A stretch of DNA of 64,000 nt from Hyphomicrobiales bacterium (GTDB lineage: Bacteria > Pseudomonadota > Alphaproteobacteria > Rhizobiales > Rhizobiaceae). The notes under the pieces are model-generated. The model saw nothing but the letters and a program-made list of their open reading frames with translations, was not told the DNA's origin and did not search any database. The position numbers and the translations under genes were made by a program. Shown piece by piece: positions 52,086 to 61,935 of this stretch. Each line of letters begins with the position of its first letter. Position 1 is the first letter of the stretch. Location: NCBI GenBank assembly GCA_900471815.1, contig UICE01000008.1:186001-250000 (forward strand), in the 5' to 3' direction.

Positions 52086-55000
52086 ATGTCTTTTCGTATA
52101 GATGTAGATGGTAAGAACCGCTTTGATGCCAATGGCAACAAGATACCGCTGACCTCTACGCAACAACAGCAACTCTTCGTGGAGCAAATCAGGCAGGCTG
52201 TGCGCGAACGTGCGCAGGCAGGCGGGCCAAGCTCATTCGACCCCGATAAAGAAAAGCTGATCGTGGTTCAGCCGGGTGATAGTCTTTGGGAAATCGCCAA
52301 GGATAACAATGTGCGGTTTGGCGACGTAGTTGAGGCAAACAAGGGACTTCACGACAATCAAGTCGATTTGGTCAATCCGAATGACATCATCATTATTCCT
52401 CATATTGCGCCGGATCTGGCTGCGGACACCGTCAAGGACAGCAAGGGCGTACCGGCGGGCGAGGCTGCTTTCAAGAACGAGCTTTATGAGCGCGGAAATA
52501 ATCTTCAATATGCAGATGATCCATCCAAGACCGATTTTCCTGGTGAAACCAAAGGCATACAGCAGGATGTAGGGGCCTATCTCGATGGGCTTCCGGCAGG
52601 TGAACGGCAGGCCGCCGTTTCAAGGCTCATTGGAAACAAAAGCGATTGGCAGGATGCAAGTCCGGCGCTGAGCGCGATAGAAGCCGCTGCCACAGAGAGG
52701 CAGTTGATCGCCGATCCTCAGGAAGCCTTTGCAAAGGAAATCTATGCGACAGGCAACAAGCTGCAATATTCCGATAATCCAAACACTGACTATAAGGCCG
52801 GAACCGCAAATATTGCAGCGGATGTAAAGGACTATCTTCAACACATTCCGGAAGGCGAGCGCACCAAATCCCTTCAGGCGCTTTACGATCACGACTGGAC
52901 CGATGCGGGACCGTCGCAAGTCGCGCTGGAAAACACGGCCAAAGAGCTTGGCATAACACTGCGTCCTTCGACCCATCATGGATCCGAAATCGAGTCGCAG
53001 GCACGGCGGATTATTGACGATGCGAAGGCAGCGGGCAAACCGGATGAAGCGTTCAATGCGTTAAATGCCGCCTATGGCAAAGCGCCGGCAGAAGTGCAGG
53101 CTGCAATTGACGGCAATGCCGATGCCAAAGGGCTCATAAGCAATGCTGCGACTTGGGCGACAGAGAGGCTCAAGGATTATGATCCTGAAAAGGCGATCAG
53201 CGATCAAGGCGATAGTGCGGAATCCATGCGCAAACTGGAAGCCTTGACCAAAAATGCGGATCCACAGCTGGCAGCGCAATTGATGCTTGATGCTTTGCCG
53301 ACGATAGAGGCTGCAAACGCACGCAAGCAGGAGAAGATTGGTGGTGACCTCATTGGCCTGGAGGGGCAGCAAAATCTCAATATGATTCTTGGTCGAATCG
53401 GTGACACGCCAAAAGGCCAGATCGTCATCGACCACTTTATAGACATGGATGTTGGAAACCCCACATCGATGCGTATGGCGATCATTTCAGGCTCAGGCCT
53501 TGATTTTCCGATCGAACGAGCTGCGACGTCTCCCTCAAGTGCCTATCTGGAGAACACGATCCTCCCGAGTGTCGTTGAATTCTCCAAAGGTTCTGTGAAT
53601 GGCAGTGTCGACAAATACTCCGCCCATATGCAGGAGCTCCAATGGCTGATCGCAAATCACGGCGCCACAATGACGCCGGAACAGCTTGAGAAAGCTATTA
53701 CGGATTATGAAGCGGAGAAGGGTCAGGGCTGGACAGATCAGAAGCTGGCGCTGGAAAATGATGTTGCCGCAAAGGGCAATCAACTTCTCAATCAGATAAG
53801 CCAATTGGGAAATCTGCCGGCGGAGCTGTCTGCTCAACAGGGCGCTGCCGATGAAAAAATCAAGGAAATCCTTTCCGACGACAAATCAGTCATGGCTATG
53901 CAGGTCGCGCTGAAGAATGATCCGGCGCTACTGGATAAACCTGCTGTTGTGTCCCTGTTATCCCATCAGGCACGCTTGACGGATCGTGGCCGGAAACTTG
54001 CAGAAGAAGCAATGACGCAGATCGTGCGCCGGACGGTCTTGCCGTCATTCGGGAACCTCAATCCGAACGACCCTGCCAGCATTGAGCGAGCCAAGGCTGG
54101 CATAGCCTCTTTGCACAATTCTCCTGCTGCCAAATTGCTTGGCATACCCGACGATGAATTCAAGAAAGCACTGAGCGCAGTCGAGGAGGCACTTCCGGCA
54201 GCGGGTGATACTGAAGCCCAAATGGTCCAGAAGTTGAAAAACCTCGACGCCAGGTTGACTGACACAAATGATGGCATGAAGTCGTTCAAGAATACGACAG
54301 TTCCCGGCCAGATGTTGCGCTTGATTGGACTGGCCGCCGTGGGCGTGGGGTTGGCCTCGACATTGAGTCGAACGGGTGAGGACCCATTGATGAAGTTCAA
54401 GGTCTTCATCGATGCTGCCGGTGTGGGGCAGCGCACGATCGAATTGCTCAATGGCTTTCAGCAGATCAACCCGGATTCAATGGCCGTGAAGCATTTCGGC
54501 AGCAGCAGCACGACCGCCGCAAAGTGGTTGGGGTCGGTTGGTGCAAGCTTCGATCTGGTGCTGGCGACGCGCTCCTATATGGGTGGTGACTGGCAGATGG
54601 GTACATTGCAGGCCGCTGCTGGTGCAGGTGGTATACTCGCCGCTTTCGGGACTGGATCTATGGCAGGACCGGTTGGTCTGGTCATTGTAGGAGCTGCGGT
54701 CATTGGCCAGATGCTTCTTACGAATACCCGCCAGTCGAATATCTATATGACAGACACCTCCATGCGGTTTTTGCAGCACGCCCAATTATCGCAAGAAACC
54801 GCTAAGACACTGGTTGATCAGAGCGGCGAAGGGTTCAGTCCTGTTCCATTGCTTGTGAAATATGCAGAGCTGAAGGGCTACAAGCTTGATCAGCCCGCAG
54901 ACCTTCAAAGCTTCGTCAACTGGCTCAATGCCATACCGCAAGACAAGCTCGCTACACTGCGTGATAATCTGCATCATACGCTTGATGGTCTGAATGGGGA

Positions 55001-55205
55001 CGTTTCCCGCTTTCCCGCCACCGCGGAAGGGGATGCAAACTACACTGATCCGCAAAAGCTCAATCACCGCACACAAAGCGCCTCAGGCAAAGCTGCGGTG
55101 ACGCTTCCAAGTCTTGCCGACAAGATCAATGACGGTGATGCGAGCCCTCAATCCGTAGCGCAGATTGATGCCACCCTCCGGCAGCTTGGCATATCCGTGG
55201 CCTGA
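52086..55205 (+). CDS. Large LysM-domain protein, candidate type III secreted translocator
   Basis: The 1039-residue protein has a polar N-terminus, a LysM domain at about 57-106 (LIVVQPGDSLWEIAKDNN, then VNPNDIIIIP), and two related modules of about 77 residues (126-203 and 213-288) sharing the pattern EAF-KE-Y--GN-LQY-D-P followed by GER and W-DA-P. Residues 743-761 (MLRLIGLAAVGVGLASTL) and 845-878 (GILAAFGTGSMAGPVGLVIV) are hydrophobic. There is no Sec signal. Large size, no signal peptide and two C-terminal hydrophobic stretches recall HrpF/NopX/HrpK translocators; LysM would hold it to peptidoglycan. Function is inferred. Confidence 0.7.
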   Translation: MSFRIDVDGKNRFDANGNKIPLTSTQQQQLFVEQIRQAVRERAQAGGPSSFDPDKEKLIVVQPGDSLWEIAKDNNVRFGDVVEANKGLHDNQVDLVNPNDIIIIPHIAPDLAADTVKDSKGVPAGEAAFKNELYERGNNLQYADDPSKTDFPGETKGIQQDVGAYLDGLPAGERQAAVSRLIGNKSDWQDASPALSAIEAAATERQLIADPQEAFAKEIYATGNKLQYSDNPNTDYKAGTANIAADVKDYLQHIPEGERTKSLQALYDHDWTDAGPSQVALENTAKELGITLRPSTHHGSEIESQARRIIDDAKAAGKPDEAFNALNAAYGKAPAEVQAAIDGNADAKGLISNAATWATERLKDYDPEKAISDQGDSAESMRKLEALTKNADPQLAAQLMLDALPTIEAANARKQEKIGGDLIGLEGQQNLNMILGRIGDTPKGQIVIDHFIDMDVGNPTSMRMAIISGSGLDFPIERAATSPSSAYLENTILPSVVEFSKGSVNGSVDKYSAHMQELQWLIANHGATMTPEQLEKAITDYEAEKGQGWTDQKLALENDVAAKGNQLLNQISQLGNLPAELSAQQGAADEKIKEILSDDKSVMAMQVALKNDPALLDKPAVVSLLSHQARLTDRGRKLAEEAMTQIVRRTVLPSFGNLNPNDPASIERAKAGIASLHNSPAAKLLGIPDDEFKKALSAVEEALPAAGDTEAQMVQKLKNLDARLTDTNDGMKSFKNTTVPGQMLRLIGLAAVGVGLASTLSRTGEDPLMKFKVFIDAAGVGQRTIELLNGFQQINPDSMAVKHFGSSSTTAAKWLGSVGASFDLVLATRSYMGGDWQMGTLQAAAGAGGILAAFGTGSMAGPVGLVIVGAAVIGQMLLTNTRQSNIYMTDTSMRFLQHAQLSQETAKTLVDQSGEGFSPVPLLVKYAELKGYKLDQPADLQSFVNWLNAIPQDKLATLRDNLHHTLDGLNGDVSRFPATAEGDANYTDPQKLNHRTQSASGKAAVTLPSLADKINDGDASPQSVAQIDATLRQLGISVA

Positions 55206-55230
55206 GGCTATGAGCCTCAGGGTGCTTTTT
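55201..55230 (+). terminator. Rho-independent terminator across convergent stop codons
   Basis: CCTGAGGC (55201-55208) and GCCTCAGG (55214-55221) form a perfect 8-bp stem with a 5-nt loop and are followed by GTGC and TTTTT. The stem contains the stop codons of both the LysM gene and the convergent sctT gene, so it mainly ends LysM transcription. Confidence 0.85.
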
Positions 55231-56047
55231 GGGGTACGCCATCCACGAGCGAACGCATGATGTCCGAGGTTCCCCGGAGGTCCTTTAACTCTGACATCAT
55301 GTAGGGCACCAGATAGGAAATGTAGAGCACCATCAGCACGGCAAAAAGCAGGTTCTTGATGGCAAGCGACAGATCGAAAACATGCAGCTGCGGCGACATG
55401 CGCGAAAGATAGGCCAGCATCAAATCAGTCAAGAGCAGGGCAAGAACGATAGGTGCAATCAAAATGACAGCGATTTGCATGATGCGGTCCAGAACCCCGA
55501 GCAGGGCGGGAATGGCATTCACGTTGATCACCGGGGCGAATTTGACCGCGGGCCACAATTCATAGCTTTTATAGAAGCCATCGACGAGCAGCAGAAACCC
55601 GCCTGACATAAAGAACAGCGCGAGCAGGGCAAAGACAAGAAGAGTTCCGGCAATGCTGGTTTCGCTCACTTGCAAAGGGTCGATCAACTGTGCCGATGTC
55701 GAGCCACGTTGCAAATCGACCAGATCGCCTGCAACCTCTGCGCCCCAGAACGGGATGCCGAAGGCGATGCCGATGATCATGCCGACAATCAGTTCTTTGA
55801 CGAGCAGACCGGTAATAAGCAGGCTGCCGAGCTGCCCTTCGGCAAGAATTCCATTCAGCACCCCGGGGACAGCCGGAATACAGATCGCCACCGCAACGCT
55901 GGAGCGGATCATTCCAGTCAGTCCCAGCCGGATGAAGGCGGGTGTGACCATGATCATGCCCAGCGCGCGGGCAACGCTTATGGCCATTGCAACGAGCAAG
56001 GGATAGGCGAGGGCAAGGAAGGACGATGTGCTGGAGATAGCGTCCAT
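55217..56047 (-). CDS. sctT: Type III secretion export apparatus protein SctT
   Basis: A 276-residue FliR/SctT family protein with about six membrane helices: GMIMVTPAFIRLGLTGMIRS near the start, then VKELIVGMIIGIAFGIPFW and LQRGSTSAQLIDPLQVSETS, the SctT region. It is the last gene of the injectisome operon and is 6 nt after sctS. In rhizobial Rhc clusters sctU usually follows; here the LysM gene lies there on the opposite strand instead. Confidence 0.92.
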   Translation of the reverse strand: MDAISSTSSFLALAYPLLVAMAISVARALGMIMVTPAFIRLGLTGMIRSSVAVAICIPAVPGVLNGILAEGQLGSLLITGLLVKELIVGMIIGIAFGIPFWGAEVAGDLVDLQRGSTSAQLIDPLQVSETSIAGTLLVFALLALFFMSGGFLLLVDGFYKSYELWPAVKFAPVINVNAIPALLGVLDRIMQIAVILIAPIVLALLLTDLMLAYLSRMSPQLHVFDLSLAIKNLLFAVLMVLYISYLVPYMMSELKDLRGTSDIMRSLVDGVPQKAP

Positions 56048-56053
56048 ATTCCG

Positions 56054-56323
56054 CTAACGCGTCATTGCCGGAAAACTGTCAAGCACATGACTTGCCAGAT
56101 TGGCGACCTGCACGGCAAGTGTCGGCCCAAGCACAATGAGGGTAAGCATGACGGCAACAAGTTTCACCGCCTGTGGCAATGTCTGATCCTGAATCTGTGT
56201 CAGCGCCTGTATCAGGCCCACACTGATGCCAATGATAATGGCGATCCCCAATGCCGGTGCCGAAGCAAGCAGAACCGTCAAAAGCGCATTCTGCATCTGT
56301 GCAAGAAAAGCGGTCTGACCCAC
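56054..56323 (-). CDS. sctS: Type III secretion export apparatus protein SctS
   Basis: An 89-residue FliQ-family protein with two membrane helices (LGIAIIIGISVGLIQALTQI, VKLVAVMLTLIVLGPTLAVQ) and the conserved LIQALTQIQDQTLPQAVKL. It forms the export gate with SctR and SctT. It starts 2 nt after the sctR stop. It differs clearly from the flagellar FliQ at 2996-3262. Confidence 0.93.
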   Translation of the reverse strand: MGQTAFLAQMQNALLTVLLASAPALGIAIIIGISVGLIQALTQIQDQTLPQAVKLVAVMLTLIVLGPTLAVQVANLASHVLDSFPAMTR

Positions 56324-56325
56324 AG

Positions 56326-56985
56326 CTACGTGCCTCCATAACTTAGTATGAGACCATGCATCAGGCGGGACCAGCCATCGACTGCCACAAAGAGAAAGAT
56401 CTTCAAAGGTATCGAGATCAGGGTCGGCGACACCATCATCATGCCCATCGCCATCAACACGTTCGAGACGATCAGATCGATGACCAGAAACGGCAGATAA
56501 AGCAGGAAGCCGATCTCGAATGCGCGAGTGAGTTCCGAGCTTACGAACGCCGGAATGAGCACAAGCAGACTGTCCGGCTTGAGGTCAGCGCGCGCTTCAG
56601 GCGACCACACATTCTCGGTTGCCTGCAGGAAGAACTGACGCTCGTTTTCATTGGTGAACTTGGAAAGATGAGCTTGCAAGGGCGGTCGCAGGGCTTCTGC
56701 GGCGGCCCTCATACTATCCATTGATTGCGTATCGACCTGCTGGGCTTCCAGAATGCGATACATCTCGCCCACGAGCGGCGTCGTTACATATACGGTCAGG
56801 ATCAGCGCAATGCCATACAGGACCAGATTGGGTGGCGATTGCTGGATACCCAAGGCGTTGCGAATGAGAAACAGCACGATGGAGATCTTAAGAAACCCCG
56901 TCATTGTCACCACGGCAAGCGGGATCAGCCCGATAACCGAGACAACAATGATGATCGGTATGAGATTGGTCTGATACTCACCCAA
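56326..56985 (-). CDS. sctR: Type III secretion export apparatus protein SctR
   Basis: A 219-residue FliP/SctR protein. Landmarks are MTGFLKISIVLFLIRNALGI with QQSPPNLVLYGIALILT, and the C-terminal block FVSSELTRAFEIGFLLYLPF followed by VIDLIVSNVLMAMGMMMVSP, the most conserved segment of the family. It is the core of the export gate. It overlaps sctQ by 8 nt. Confidence 0.95.
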   Translation of the reverse strand: MGEYQTNLIPIIIVVSVIGLIPLAVVTMTGFLKISIVLFLIRNALGIQQSPPNLVLYGIALILTVYVTTPLVGEMYRILEAQQVDTQSMDSMRAAAEALRPPLQAHLSKFTNENERQFFLQATENVWSPEARADLKPDSLLVLIPAFVSSELTRAFEIGFLLYLPFLVIDLIVSNVLMAMGMMMVSPTLISIPLKIFLFVAVDGWSRLMHGLILSYGGT

Positions 56986-58030
56986 GCCGGACGACCCTTA
57001 CGCCCAGTCCAGCGCCGATCTTGACCAGTTCGCCGCTGCCAACCAGACGGCCATTGGCCAATATGTTCACGGCATTTGAAGTGCTGGCGGCAGCGGGCAG
57101 GATACTGCCTTCACCGAGCTTGCGAATTTCACTCAAAGGCAGTTCGCAGCGGCCGATTTCAAAGACCAGCTCTACCGGGAGGTCGTCAACTTGTTCGAAT
57201 CCTGCCGATCCGGAAGGGTTGGTATAGGATTGCGACATGGTCGAAGTCTCCCCGTTCTTTGCGGGCAGGCTCCACCCGCTGGTAAGTCTGTGTGTCTGTC
57301 CGTCCGGTGAAATTGAAGCAGTGAACCGTCCCGAGAGAATGGCAATGGGATCGGCCTCCGATGATTCCCTGCGCAGGATCACATCACCGGCTTTAAGACC
57401 GCGCAATTCTGCCATCGTCAGGACCTGCGTTCCGGCGCAAAGCTGCACCGGAAATTCGATACGCGACAGCAGTTCCGTCGCCTCGGGAGCATGAGTTTGC
57501 TTGATCGCACTGCCAAGAAGCTTTGCGGAATCACGCGTCAGGTGCAATTCAGCATTACGCGGGTAATCGTCGAAATCGAGAACCCACGGCAAGATGATGT
57601 CGTAATCCGCGACCTCCTCCTGATCGCCGAAACGAATGGGATATCCGATAATCTCCTCAAGCCGGTCCAATTGTTCCGAAAGAACATGTTCGATCAGGAT
57701 GGTACGCTGGCGTGGCTCAAGACCGGCGATCATTTTGGTGATGCCGAATCCCTGAACAAGACGCTCAAGCGTGCCTGCCGACAATACCAGTTTACAGGCC
57801 CATGGCCCTATGGCGACCGGCACCGTAACGGGATTGAGAAGGAGCGAAGCATTGTCGGCCAGATACATGCCGATTTCAGGCCCGCTCCTGGTCAACTGTA
57901 CGGAAATGGGCTTCCTCGGAAACATATTCAAAATGGCAATATGATCCGGGTTGACTGAAGGTAGCCAGTCAAGGGGCTCCTTTGCGTCCAAGGGCCGGGT
58001 TTTTGAGAATGTTTGCGTCTCTGCGAGCAT
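56978..58030 (-). CDS. sctQ: Type III secretion C-ring (sorting platform) protein SctQ
   Basis: The 350-residue protein ends in a SpoA/FliN domain (LPVELVFEIGRCELPLSEIR, then NILANGRLVGSGELVKIGAG, VRVVRLG), and an earlier second SpoA-like region is near residues 200-260. SctQ forms the cytoplasmic sorting platform with SctK, SctL and SctN. ATG 58030 is used because GAGG lies 7 nt upstream; ATG 58036 is possible. Its N-terminus is divergent, as is normal. Confidence 0.88.
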   Translation of the reverse strand: MLAETQTFSKTRPLDAKEPLDWLPSVNPDHIAILNMFPRKPISVQLTRSGPEIGMYLADNASLLLNPVTVPVAIGPWACKLVLSAGTLERLVQGFGITKMIAGLEPRQRTILIEHVLSEQLDRLEEIIGYPIRFGDQEEVADYDIILPWVLDFDDYPRNAELHLTRDSAKLLGSAIKQTHAPEATELLSRIEFPVQLCAGTQVLTMAELRGLKAGDVILRRESSEADPIAILSGRFTASISPDGQTHRLTSGWSLPAKNGETSTMSQSYTNPSGSAGFEQVDDLPVELVFEIGRCELPLSEIRKLGEGSILPAAASTSNAVNILANGRLVGSGELVKIGAGLGVRVVRLG

Positions 58031-58038
58031 GTTCATCC

Positions 58039-58530
58039 TCAAAGTCCCTTGTGAACTGATGATGCGGGCCTCTGCTGGTCCTCATCCTCCAGTTCCGTCA
58101 TCAAACCGGCGCGTTTGTCCTTTTTGACGCCCTGTTTCTCGAGAAGAAGCTCGAGCTTGTCATGCTGCCGGAGCCTGGCAAGATGTTCGGCGGCTTTTTC
58201 GCGGGCTTTATCTGCTTCTTCAACCAGTTTGACCTTTGCCTGCGCCTCCATCTGCTGGAGATGGGCCGCCTGATAGGTCAATGCGGACAGAGCGTCCTGA
58301 TAATCATCAAGTGCCTGACGGCCGAGCAAACCGCCGGACATTTGGTCATACATTGCCGTTTCGCGGCTGAGACGACTTTCATCATTCTGGATGATGCGCT
58401 CTGCTGCCGCGTCCACGGCCATTGATGCAGTTCTCTCGGCATTTTGCTGACGAATGGAGGCCTCTTCGGCAAGTCTTGTGCGCAATTTGCGCAGCTCCAT
58501 GAGCTTTTTCAGGTTCTTTTCCTGGCTCAT
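58039..58530 (-). CDS. sctO: Type III secretion stalk protein SctO (RhcZ-like)
   Basis: A 163-residue protein almost wholly coiled coil ([40 protein letters not shown], then [20 protein letters not shown]). Size, coiled-coil content and the place between the ATPase and C-ring genes fit the FliJ/YscO/RhcZ stalk that inserts in the ATPase ring. It overlaps sctN by 4 nt. The assignment depends on context because the family is weakly conserved. Confidence 0.82.
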   Translation of the reverse strand: MSQEKNLKKLMELRKLRTRLAEEASIRQQNAERTASMAVDAAAERIIQNDESRLSRETAMYDQMSGGLLGRQALDDYQDALSALTYQAAHLQQMEAQAKVKLVEEADKAREKAAEHLARLRQHDKLELLLEKQGVKKDKRAGLMTELEDEDQQRPASSVHKGL

Positions 58531-59873
58531 GCGAGAAGTCCCTGCAATTGCAGTTCAGTCTCGGCAAGTCCGAAATGTTCGTCGCTGCCTTGCCGGAGAA
58601 ATTGCTCGATCTGCGCATGGCGGTCCAGCGCTGCGTCCGAGCGCGGATCTGCTCCGCGCTTATATTCCCCGACGCGCAACAGCAGTTCTATATCTTCATA
58701 GCGCGCCATGAGATCGCGGACTTGTGCTGCGTTGGCACGGTGGGTTTTACTGGCAACCGCATCCATCAGGCGGCTGCGGCTTCGCAAAACATCAATGGCA
58801 GGAAAATGGTTGCGTTGGGCAAGTTCACTGCTCAGAACAATATGTCCGTCAAGAATAGCCTTTGTTTCTTCGGCCACAGGATCAAGCGTTCCGTCGCCTT
58901 CGGTGAGCACCGTGTAAAGACCGGTAATGGATCCACCAAGGCCCGGCCCGGCGCGCTCAAGCAAGCGCGGCAAAGCGGCAAACAGAGAAGGCGGAAAACC
59001 TCGCCGCGTCGGTGGTTCCCCTGCCGCAAGGCCGATCTCGCGCTGCGCACGGGCAAAGCGGGTCACGCTGTCCATCAGCAGCAACACATGCTGGCCCTGA
59101 TCTCTGAAATATTCAGCGATTGCCGTGGCGCCATAGGCTGCTTTGACCCGTTCGATGGCAGGACGATCAGAGGTTGCAACAACAACAACGGAACGTTTCC
59201 GGCCTTCTTCGCCGAGCTGAATATCGATAAATTCCCGCACCTCGCGTCCGCGTTCGCCGATCAGCGCGATCACGATAACGTCTGCCTGTGTGCCGCGTAC
59301 AATGCTGGAAAGCAGCGATGATTTACCGACGCCAGCTTCACCGAATATGCCGATGCGCTGCCCGCGTGCCACTGTAAGAAGACCATCAATAGCCTTCACA
59401 CCCAGCTGCAGCGGATATTGGATTAGGTCGCGTTGCAATGGCTGGAGAGGAACATTGTGCGTGGGATAATAAGTGCCGGTATGCAGGGCTGTGGGCAGGC
59501 CCGTGCGGCTGAGAACTTCACCAAGCGGATTGAGAACGCAGCCCAGCAATTCCGGTCCTACCGGAATCTGCAATGTATGGCCGGTGGGTATCACCTCTGC
59601 CCGTGTAGACATGCCGTCGAGATCGCCGATTGGCGTGAGAACGGCCTCTTCGTCATGAAAGCCAACTACTTCGGCGGGGACGATTTTTCCCGACACGGGG
59701 TCACGCAGATGGCAATATTCACCAATGCGCACCATCGAAACCGTTGCATGCACGATAATGCCGGTAATCTTGCGAATACGGCCCCGGACAGGGCGCGTAT
59801 CAGCCTTGGCTGCGCTGTCCTGCAGCCGGCCCATGAGTTGGCTGAGATCGGGCGGATTGAACTCTCGTTTCAT
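58527..59873 (-). CDS. sctN: Type III secretion ATPase SctN
   Basis: A 448-residue FliI/YscN ATPase. Walker A is [19 protein letters not shown] (residues about 178-185), Walker B and the sensor region read [20 protein letters not shown] followed by [20 protein letters not shown], and [20 protein letters not shown] precedes the P-loop. It unfolds substrates and removes chaperones at the export gate. It overlaps sctL by 4 nt. This is the most reliable marker that the cluster is an injectisome rather than a flagellum, since FliI is not otherwise seen here. Confidence 0.95.
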   Translation of the reverse strand: MKREFNPPDLSQLMGRLQDSAAKADTRPVRGRIRKITGIIVHATVSMVRIGEYCHLRDPVSGKIVPAEVVGFHDEEAVLTPIGDLDGMSTRAEVIPTGHTLQIPVGPELLGCVLNPLGEVLSRTGLPTALHTGTYYPTHNVPLQPLQRDLIQYPLQLGVKAIDGLLTVARGQRIGIFGEAGVGKSSLLSSIVRGTQADVIVIALIGERGREVREFIDIQLGEEGRKRSVVVVATSDRPAIERVKAAYGATAIAEYFRDQGQHVLLLMDSVTRFARAQREIGLAAGEPPTRRGFPPSLFAALPRLLERAGPGLGGSITGLYTVLTEGDGTLDPVAEETKAILDGHIVLSSELAQRNHFPAIDVLRSRSRLMDAVASKTHRANAAQVRDLMARYEDIELLLRVGEYKRGADPRSDAALDRHAQIEQFLRQGSDEHFGLAETELQLQGLLA

Positions 59874-60475
59874 TCCGCCGCTCCCTCCTGTCGCCGGGGT
59901 GCGACAAGGGCCTCACGGATGGCGGCAAGTTGCGTTTCCAGTCCCGCATCAACAACTGCTATCGCATTTGAAAGCACACATTTGGTGCCGCTCAAACGGG
60001 GGTCGGGAAGAACCGTGATGTTCAGCGAAGGATTGACATAGTCAGAGGCGATCCGCCGGGCTACGTCTTCGGCAATGTCCGGAGCGACAGTTATCGTGAT
60101 GTCCCGCTCACGTTGAAATCCCTGCAATGCATGTTGTGCAAGTTTTGCAACCAGTTCCGCATCATCGAACTTGCCGAAAATCCTTGAGATGATGGAAAGG
60201 CTGAGGTCAACAAGCTGCCGGTCAAGCCCGGCAACATAATCATTGACGCGGGCAGTTGTTGTCGTCAGCAAGGCCGAAGCCTCAAGCGCCCCTTGCTGGA
60301 ATCCCGCCTGATAACCCTCCTTGCGGCTTGTCTCTTGAATCCCATGGATCTTTTCCATCTGGGCAATAGCTTCGGCTCTGGTCGCTTCGACAAAAGCAAA
60401 GCCGTCGATCCAGTGCTTAACATCCTGCTCGCGAATAATCTTTGATCCGGGCATCGTCGGCAACTGGCTCATCAC
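59870..60475 (-). CDS. sctL: Type III secretion ATPase regulator SctL
   Basis: The 201-residue protein is of the FliH/YscL type: a long N-terminal helix ([40 protein letters not shown]) and a C-terminal domain with [20 protein letters not shown] and [15 protein letters not shown]. It links SctN to the C-ring. It overlaps both neighbours by 4 nt. Confidence 0.9.
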   Translation of the reverse strand: MMSQLPTMPGSKIIREQDVKHWIDGFAFVEATRAEAIAQMEKIHGIQETSRKEGYQAGFQQGALEASALLTTTTARVNDYVAGLDRQLVDLSLSIISRIFGKFDDAELVAKLAQHALQGFQRERDITITVAPDIAEDVARRIASDYVNPSLNITVLPDPRLSGTKCVLSNAIAVVDAGLETQLAAIREALVAPRRQEGAAE

Positions 60476-61149
60476 ACTGCCTCTTGTGCGGGTGAAGAGT
60501 CTGGATTTACCGCAAGCCTTCGCATGATCGCTGCGCCAAGGGCACGCTGTTTTGCGTCCGGAAATGGGATGAGAGAACGGTCATTGGCATGTTTCAGGCG
60601 GGCCCATGCGCCGATCGCCGCCGGCAGTGCTGCATGCCAGCTCGCAAGGCATCGATAACCATCGGCCTCAAGATTGGCTTCCAAAGCATCGAGGCTGTTC
60701 GGGGAAGGCAGGTTGCCTGCCAGATCGCGGTTGGCAAGCGCTGCCTGAAACGCGACCTCACCGATGCGCCGCTTTATCTCGGTTACCTCATTGGTGCGGA
60801 TTTCGCTGGCCAGAAATTGTGCCCAGAAGACTGCACCGGCAAGAGGGATCAAAGCCGCAATTTGATCGGCCCGGATAGAAATCAGATGAACGTCAGCCGG
60901 GTCAATGCTCATCGGCGCTGGCAATTCCGGCAATGCGAAACGATCCATCAGCAGTGATGTCAGCTGCCTCTGTACCCTTCTCGATGCCTGAAGTTGCGCC
61001 GCTACGTCTGATGAAATCACACCGTCATAGCAGGCGACAATACGCTCTGGGTGGACGAGCTTCGCGGGAGTTGAAATAAGACTGTTCCAATCCGGCTGTC
61101 CGGATGGAGCGCTTGCTGCTTCGTTGGCCGAACCCAGACCCTCGCTCAC
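60472..61149 (-). CDS. sctK: Type III secretion sorting-platform protein SctK (NolU-like)
   Basis: Between sctJ and sctL lies a 225-residue gene whose GTG 61149 overlaps the sctJ TGA (GTGA). The C-terminal part (LASWHAALPAAIGAWARLKH, and LGAAIMRRLAVNPDS) matches the pattern of NolU/YscK/SctK proteins, which tether the C-ring to the membrane ring. The longer open frame to 61299 is inside sctJ. The family diverges greatly, so position carries much of the weight. Confidence 0.75.
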   Translation of the reverse strand: MSEGLGSANEAASAPSGQPDWNSLISTPAKLVHPERIVACYDGVISSDVAAQLQASRRVQRQLTSLLMDRFALPELPAPMSIDPADVHLISIRADQIAALIPLAGAVFWAQFLASEIRTNEVTEIKRRIGEVAFQAALANRDLAGNLPSPNSLDALEANLEADGYRCLASWHAALPAAIGAWARLKHANDRSLIPFPDAKQRALGAAIMRRLAVNPDSSPAQEAV

Positions 61150-61928
61150 TTGGCGGGTCCCACAGGTACAAGCGGATAGACCCGTCTGCGCTTCTTTTGC
61201 CAGAACAGGTAGCCGAGCGCTCCGCCAAGACCGAGTACCGCGATGAGCAAGAGACCGAAAAGCCATTTGGCTTTCGCGGCGCTGGCCGGGAGCATCCATA
61301 TGCCGAGGAATGATGTGAGTTCAGTATTGGTGCCTATAGTGGGACTTGTCATTGCGACCACAGGTATGACGGACACTTTTTCATAGGTAAGTCCGGCAAT
61401 ACCATTTGCCACAAGGGTTTTGATCTGCGGTATCAGCGTATTGATATCCAGATTGGGTTCGTGCCGGATAAAAACCGAGGCTGAAGCGGGAACTGCATTG
61501 CGTTGCAGCGGATCATTATCCGGCAGAACCACATGGACCCGGGCGGAAACAACTCCATCAATCTCCGACACAGTGCGGGATAGTTCCTCGCTCAGCGCAA
61601 AGATCATCTGCGCTCTTTCCTGGACAGGAGAGGCGACGAGTCCTTCCTGTTTAAAGACGCTGCCCATCGTCGCAAATTGCGTTTTGGGGAGACCGGCCTC
61701 GTTGAGAACTGAAACTGCTTGCGCGAACTGGTCTTCATCGACCGTCACAGAAAGCTTGCCATTCTTTTGCAGAATGCGGCCTGCGGGGATGCCCTTCTGG
61801 AGCAGGGCGGCAACCATGGCATTGGCCTCCCGCTCTTCGAGATTGGTATAAAGATCCTCTTTACATGCCTGCAGGGCGAGGCAAGTCATCGCCACGATCA
61901 GGCATCGTTGTACCGGGCTAATCTCCAT
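61146..61928 (-). CDS. sctJ: Type III secretion inner-membrane ring lipoprotein SctJ
   Basis: The 260-residue protein has a lipoprotein signal (LIVAMTCLALQACKEDLYTN, lipobox LQAC), the two ring-building domains (YTNLEEREANAMVAALLQKG, LPKTQFATMGSVFKQEGLVA, RVHVVLPDNDPL) and a C-terminal membrane helix (WLFGLLLIAVLGLGGALGYL). It is the YscJ/PrgK/RhcJ protein. ATG 61928 is preferred, though a TTG at 61952 is in frame. Confidence 0.94.
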   Translation of the reverse strand: MEISPVQRCLIVAMTCLALQACKEDLYTNLEEREANAMVAALLQKGIPAGRILQKNGKLSVTVDEDQFAQAVSVLNEAGLPKTQFATMGSVFKQEGLVASPVQERAQMIFALSEELSRTVSEIDGVVSARVHVVLPDNDPLQRNAVPASASVFIRHEPNLDINTLIPQIKTLVANGIAGLTYEKVSVIPVVAMTSPTIGTNTELTSFLGIWMLPASAAKAKWLFGLLLIAVLGLGGALGYLFWQKKRRRVYPLVPVGPAK

Positions 61929-61935
61929 GCGAAGC

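Noticed and set aside
55670-56341. 223-codon plus-strand frame over sctT and sctS
   Set aside because: Antisense shadow, rich in His, Asp and Gln, with no ribosome site.
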